Shown piece by piece: positions 60,225 through 64,000 of a DNA stretch of 64,000 bases (positions are counted from its first letter, which is position 1; every line of letters begins with the position of its first letter). Source of the stretch: Labrus mixtus (lineage: Eukaryota > Chordata > Actinopteri > Labriformes > Labridae); the NCBI RefSeq assembly GCF_963584025.1, contig NC_083630.1, positions 5,454,501 through 5,518,500 on the forward strand, written 5' to 3'. Position numbers and translations under genes: made by a program. The notes below the pieces were generated by a model. The model made no database searches. It saw nothing but the letters and a program-made list of their open reading frames with translations, and was not told the origin of the DNA.

Positions 60225-63179
60225 AAACACATCGTGCATTCTGCATACAACAAAACACTTAATTGAATGCTAATAGCCTGCAGGAATAATTTTGATCATT
60301 CCTTCATGTTATCCTCCTCCCTCAGTACTGAGGAGCTGTTTTGCTATCCTGTACCGTTCTCACAGCATCAATATTTACAGCCATATAAAACTCCATTCAC
60401 AGCTCTCACAGGGTGGGGAGGAGGCCCCGAACATACTCTGGACAAAACATAACTTTGAGCAGTAGAAAAAGAAATTAGAGGGTGTATTTATTACGAGCCC
60501 CACCTCTGGAACCATATGTACCCACTGGCCAAGGATTGATTCTTCTTGTCTCATCAGCACTACTTTCTCCATGAAGAAATATTACGATGGAAACATGGAC
60601 GGTCCATGTTTCTTCAGAGATAAACTCCAGAGAAGAATCCTCAGGGTGTCTTTCTTTTTGAGGCTTTGATTTTTTTTTCTCCTTGACATAAAAAAAAGGT
60701 TTCACTTTTGTCACTGTGGAGGCACTTTGGATTTTAGTGGATTTGTCTAGCAGGCCATTCTTTCAGCGTTGTCAAGAGAGGCTCTCTTTAGTGAAGAGGG
60801 AGACCTGCTGCTGTTATGCTGCACTTGAAATGGTGGGTAGTCATTGAAACAGCTTGAACACAGACAATGCATGCCTGTGTGTGTGTGTGTGTAACTAGTC
60901 AGCATGAGTTATTGTTCAGCGCAAATTGGATTTTAAGCAGGTTTTTTTTATCACTTTATATTACAGCTTTGGTATAACAAGGAAATAATTGGGGATCCCT
61001 GATGTAACCTTAGAGGGAAGAGCCATGAAATAGCAAAAATCACTAATATTTCCTGGAAACGCAAATGGAAGTCTGTATTAAATAAACATTGACCAGGTTT
61101 GGATGCTATATATATATATATAGTGCTTACATATTTGTCAGTACATCAGACATGAATCTCCAATATTGTCCTTTATTTATCTGAGCAGTCTTAAAGGTTG
61201 CAGTCCAGCCATATTCTGATTGTTTTCAATATTAAAAAGATTTAAAATGACAAATGCCTACCAAAGCTTGAAAAGCCCGTAATTTATGTTTTTCAAGATT
61301 CATATTTCATTAGGAACCCTTTGAAATAAATATTTGTTTTATTTTTTATGCAAAAATAAGTGAAAATGTGTGTTTTATAAATTGATCACAATTGTGACCG
61401 GTGGGATCATGTAACATACTCTTCCTTCATGGGAGAAGTTTTCACATACACACACATATATATATATATAGATATACAGTTTGAGCCTATCATTTCTGAA
61501 AAAGGTAGATTTACTTAAGATGCAAATTTACAATCAGCTCATCAAAAGCCCATGAACAGAAAAGAAGCCGTGAATGACACAGTGAGATGGTGTTTTTTCT
61601 CCGCTGTGACATACAAGGTTTTTCTAATTAAATCACAATTATTCCATGAAGATAATGTTCCTGTATTTGCTCAACAGCAACAATCGATCATGGATTCATG
61701 TGGCTTTATTGCTTTTTATTTATTTTATTTATAATTTGACTAAATCATGTTTGTGTTACAGTGAAAAGATTCTATTGCGTTGTTGTCTGAGATGTGATAT
61801 AGCCTTAAACAGATACTGTATTTTGCTCTGATGCTCCATGGTTGCTGAATCGTTTGCAGTTAGAATCTGATGCGCATTTGACCTGCGGGATTGAGAGGTC
61901 AAGTGCCTTGCCCAAGAGCACTATGACAATTGTTTTGTAAAGAAAAGTGCACTTCAAAACTGCTCTCACGCCCACTCTGGCATCTTTGTCATCCAATTAT
62001 ACAATCAGTCTGTGATTACAGTGTTTCCCTTGTATTGTATTGAGCTGCACTATTTGTGTGTAAGTGTGCAGACTACGATTATAAAATGTTGAATGAGCTA
62101 AGGTAGACATTATTCAATTAATGAGAAGTGGACGTTAGCTAGTGTCAGTATGAAAGAGTTTTTTGATACAGAGCTTTCACAAAGATATTGCTCAAGTGGC
62201 TGCAAGCCATACAGGACAGAAACTGAGGCACTGAAAAGATGCATAATGTTGACATAATGTCGAACCAAACAGTTATGCAGACTTTTTGAAGCGGAATGGT
62301 CCACTAGGGAGTTCCCTGAGAACTACACACCACAGGGACTTCATTTGCACCGCAAAAGAGGGAGGGTTCCAACAATTCACAGAACCATTAAAAAAATCCT
62401 GCGGTCCAAAAACGCCTATTGGCACATGCAAGCCCACCTGCAAGCACGCCTGGGTGCACAATTTTTACACAGAGGCAAATTGGACACACATATGAAAGCA
62501 CATACTCCACAGGATTTCACAACATCACCCATTACCACCCTGGGAAGTGTCCAAGTAGCTAATGGTTTTGAATCCCATTCAGGGAGAGGCTTTCCATTAG
62601 CTGGCTGACACAATCTGCTGACTAAACACAACACTTCCACTGCCCTTCTCCTCTGCAGCATTGAGACTGATACCAGAGACGGCTAGACTTGGTCTAAATG
62701 CACACACCAGTCCAGCTTCACATCCAACAAGTCAGACCTCACACTGAGCTTTAAGGGCAGAACTTTGCACCACGTCCTTCAGAGAATGTCAAAGAGCATT
62801 CACCTCTCCTTCGTTCTCACAGTCGATCGATATCTCCTGCTGCATTGCATGTTGAGTGTGCTTGTACATTGTCCAAACAATGCAGCACACATAAACATGC
62901 AAAATTCATACCAGACAGGGATGCAGAAATCAGAGTGTATACATATTTTATCATTCATCCAAGTGCCAGAAATACAAGAGTATAGTGCCTACTGAGTATT
63001 TTCCTACCTGTCAACTAGCCTGCATATCTGTGTGTCCGCACATTCACTCAGCATCCACTGTCCATCCCAGACACAGATTACAAATCTGAAACTGATCTAG
63101 TAATCCCCTCCATGTTGGCCATCATCATTTCATCACTAGATGACTGAATGAGATGCCAGCAGACAGAATGAGCTTTTAT
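60225..63179. other. No confirmed gene
   Basis: AT-rich DNA with (GT)n at 60876-60892 and (TA)n at 61107-61122 and 61455-61470. The phrase gtgccttgcccaagagcact at 61901 resembles the body of the tRNA-derived SINE family. Short frames near 62286-62661 overlap on both strands without motifs. Confidence 0.5.
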
Positions 63180-63500
63180 TAAGTCATGATATTAAGACTA
63201 ATTCCCAGCTATTAACAAATGATCAAAAAGATCAAATTGTGAAAGTGAATCATACTATGATTTTCAATGGTGTGCACTCATTACTGAACAGTTTTACCGG
63301 GAATTAATTAAATTCCAAATTAATTGACCTGGCTGTTTCTGTCTTAAATATTGTCTTTGTGGCCCATTCAGCAGCTTTAAATTGAGCTCATTGTTAATAA
63401 ACTCACACGGAATATATTAGTTTTTAATTGGACCTTTTTCATTGAGTGCGGGATTAACTGGAATTATTTCTGGAGAGCATATTAGCAGACTGTGTGAGAC
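63180..63500. other. Possible conserved noncoding element
   Basis: Dense homeodomain-type text includes GGAATTAATTAAATTCC (63300-63316, a 6-bp dyad), AAATTAATTGACCTGG and TTTTTAATTGGACC. It is repeat-free over 300 bp. Enhancer-like, but conservation is untested. Confidence 0.22.
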
Positions 63501-63969
63501 GAGGGACGGTGGCAGGAAAGGGAACTGTTCTTCCAAGAACAGTTTTCAGCAGGAACATGAAAGTAACAATAGCATTAAAACATTCTGAAAAGCGCAGCAT
63601 TTGCTTGTCAATTTGTGGAAAGGCTGCAGATGCTTGTGATATGTGTCAATTGTATTGTATATGAAAATGTCAGTTTTTGCTTGATATCATTTTTTTCCTT
63701 GCACCAATCAGAACAAACCTTTTAAAGGGTTTAAGACCTGACATTTTCCACAAGTATGAGTTTATTAGCTGTAGTTAGAAAGTCAAGTTACATTATGCCA
63801 GTTATTGCAAAGGGTCTGAATGAAAGTCACTGAAGCAAGCATTGAAGGAATCTAGGGGACTATTTTTTTGTAAAAGGGACTAATTGAAAGCTAAAGAACA
63901 AAAATAAAAAATTCTAAAACCTGTCTCTATCACAGGGCAATGGCCTGGTAAATTTCTAATGTCTAAGCA
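63501..63969. other. No feature seen
   Basis: AT-rich DNA between the homeodomain-rich block and the terminal SINE. No exon or repeat recognised. Confidence 0.5.
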
Positions 63970-64000
63970 GGGGCTGCTGTGGTTCAATGGTGGAGTCAGT
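63970..64000 (+). mobile_element. tRNA-derived SINE head, cut by window edge
   Basis: GGGGCTGCTGTGGTTCAATG continues GTGGAGTCAGT to the last base. It contains an A-box-like TGGTTCAATGG (63980-63990) similar to the SINE head at 45292 read on the minus strand. The B-box and body lie outside the window. A genuine tRNA is not excluded but is less likely given the family wording. Confidence 0.48.

Noticed and set aside
62286..62661. Overlapping 69-87-codon frames on both strands
   Set aside because: No motif, no splice boundaries and mutual overlap on opposite strands. Judged to be chance.

Overview
This window looks like intergenic or deep-intronic DNA from a ray-finned (teleost, probably percomorph) fish. 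It is AT-rich and has no open reading frame of bacterial or viral gene length that is not low-complexity, an antisense shadow or a transposon relic. It carries many long (TG)n/(CA)n microsatellites, and it is littered with decayed interspersed repeats whose wording I recognise from fish genomes. The taxonomic call is an inference from repeat families recalled from memory, not from a search.

Layout. 1-9 kb: AT-rich DNA with one TTAA-flanked MITE (2296-2803) and small LINE scraps, including a reverse-transcriptase YADD box at 7078 and two LINE 3' ends facing each other at 8.2-8.4 kb. 9-19 kb: mostly featureless, with a perfect 36-nt hairpin at 9266, a candidate exon at 14.5 kb, a (GT)32 array at 16.0 kb and a candidate 21-nt microexon on the minus strand at 18.0 kb. 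19-20.4 kb: the clearest coding relic, the 3' half of a minus-strand non-LTR retrotransposon with a zinc knuckle and a restriction-like endonuclease, broken by stops and frameshifts. 23-25.2 kb: a cluster of non-autonomous DNA transposons (a TTAA MITE, an hAT MITE with near-identical 8-bp flanks, and another TTAA MITE). 26-34 kb: simple repeats and otherwise unassigned DNA. 34-37 kb: a (GT)52 array, a homeodomain/octamer-rich stretch that may be a conserved noncoding element, and an L2-type LINE 3' end. 38.9-39.4 kb: a DNA-transposon remnant with a broken Myb/SANT-like domain. 42-48 kb: tRNA-derived SINEs and a complete TTAA MITE. 49 kb: a striking 71-nt stem-loop beside a long (TG)n array. 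51.6-52.5 kb: a minus-strand LINE 3' end followed by a candidate exon with strong splice signals. 53-64 kb: more microsatellites, a coiled-coil-like coding scrap at 58.95 kb, a C27 tract and a truncated SINE at the right edge.

No complete host gene, functional RNA gene, CRISPR array or operon is visible, and nothing here works together as a pathway. Four short stretches (14495-14584, 17996-18016, 52395-52476, 58943-58998) have exon-like character and could be parts of a gene whose other exons lie outside the window. They disagree in strand and none matches a protein I can name. I found no convincing new biological system. The items most worth checking are the 49.0-kb hairpin, the exon candidates, the Myb/SANT relic and the TTAA MITE families, one of which carries a CTCF-like motif.
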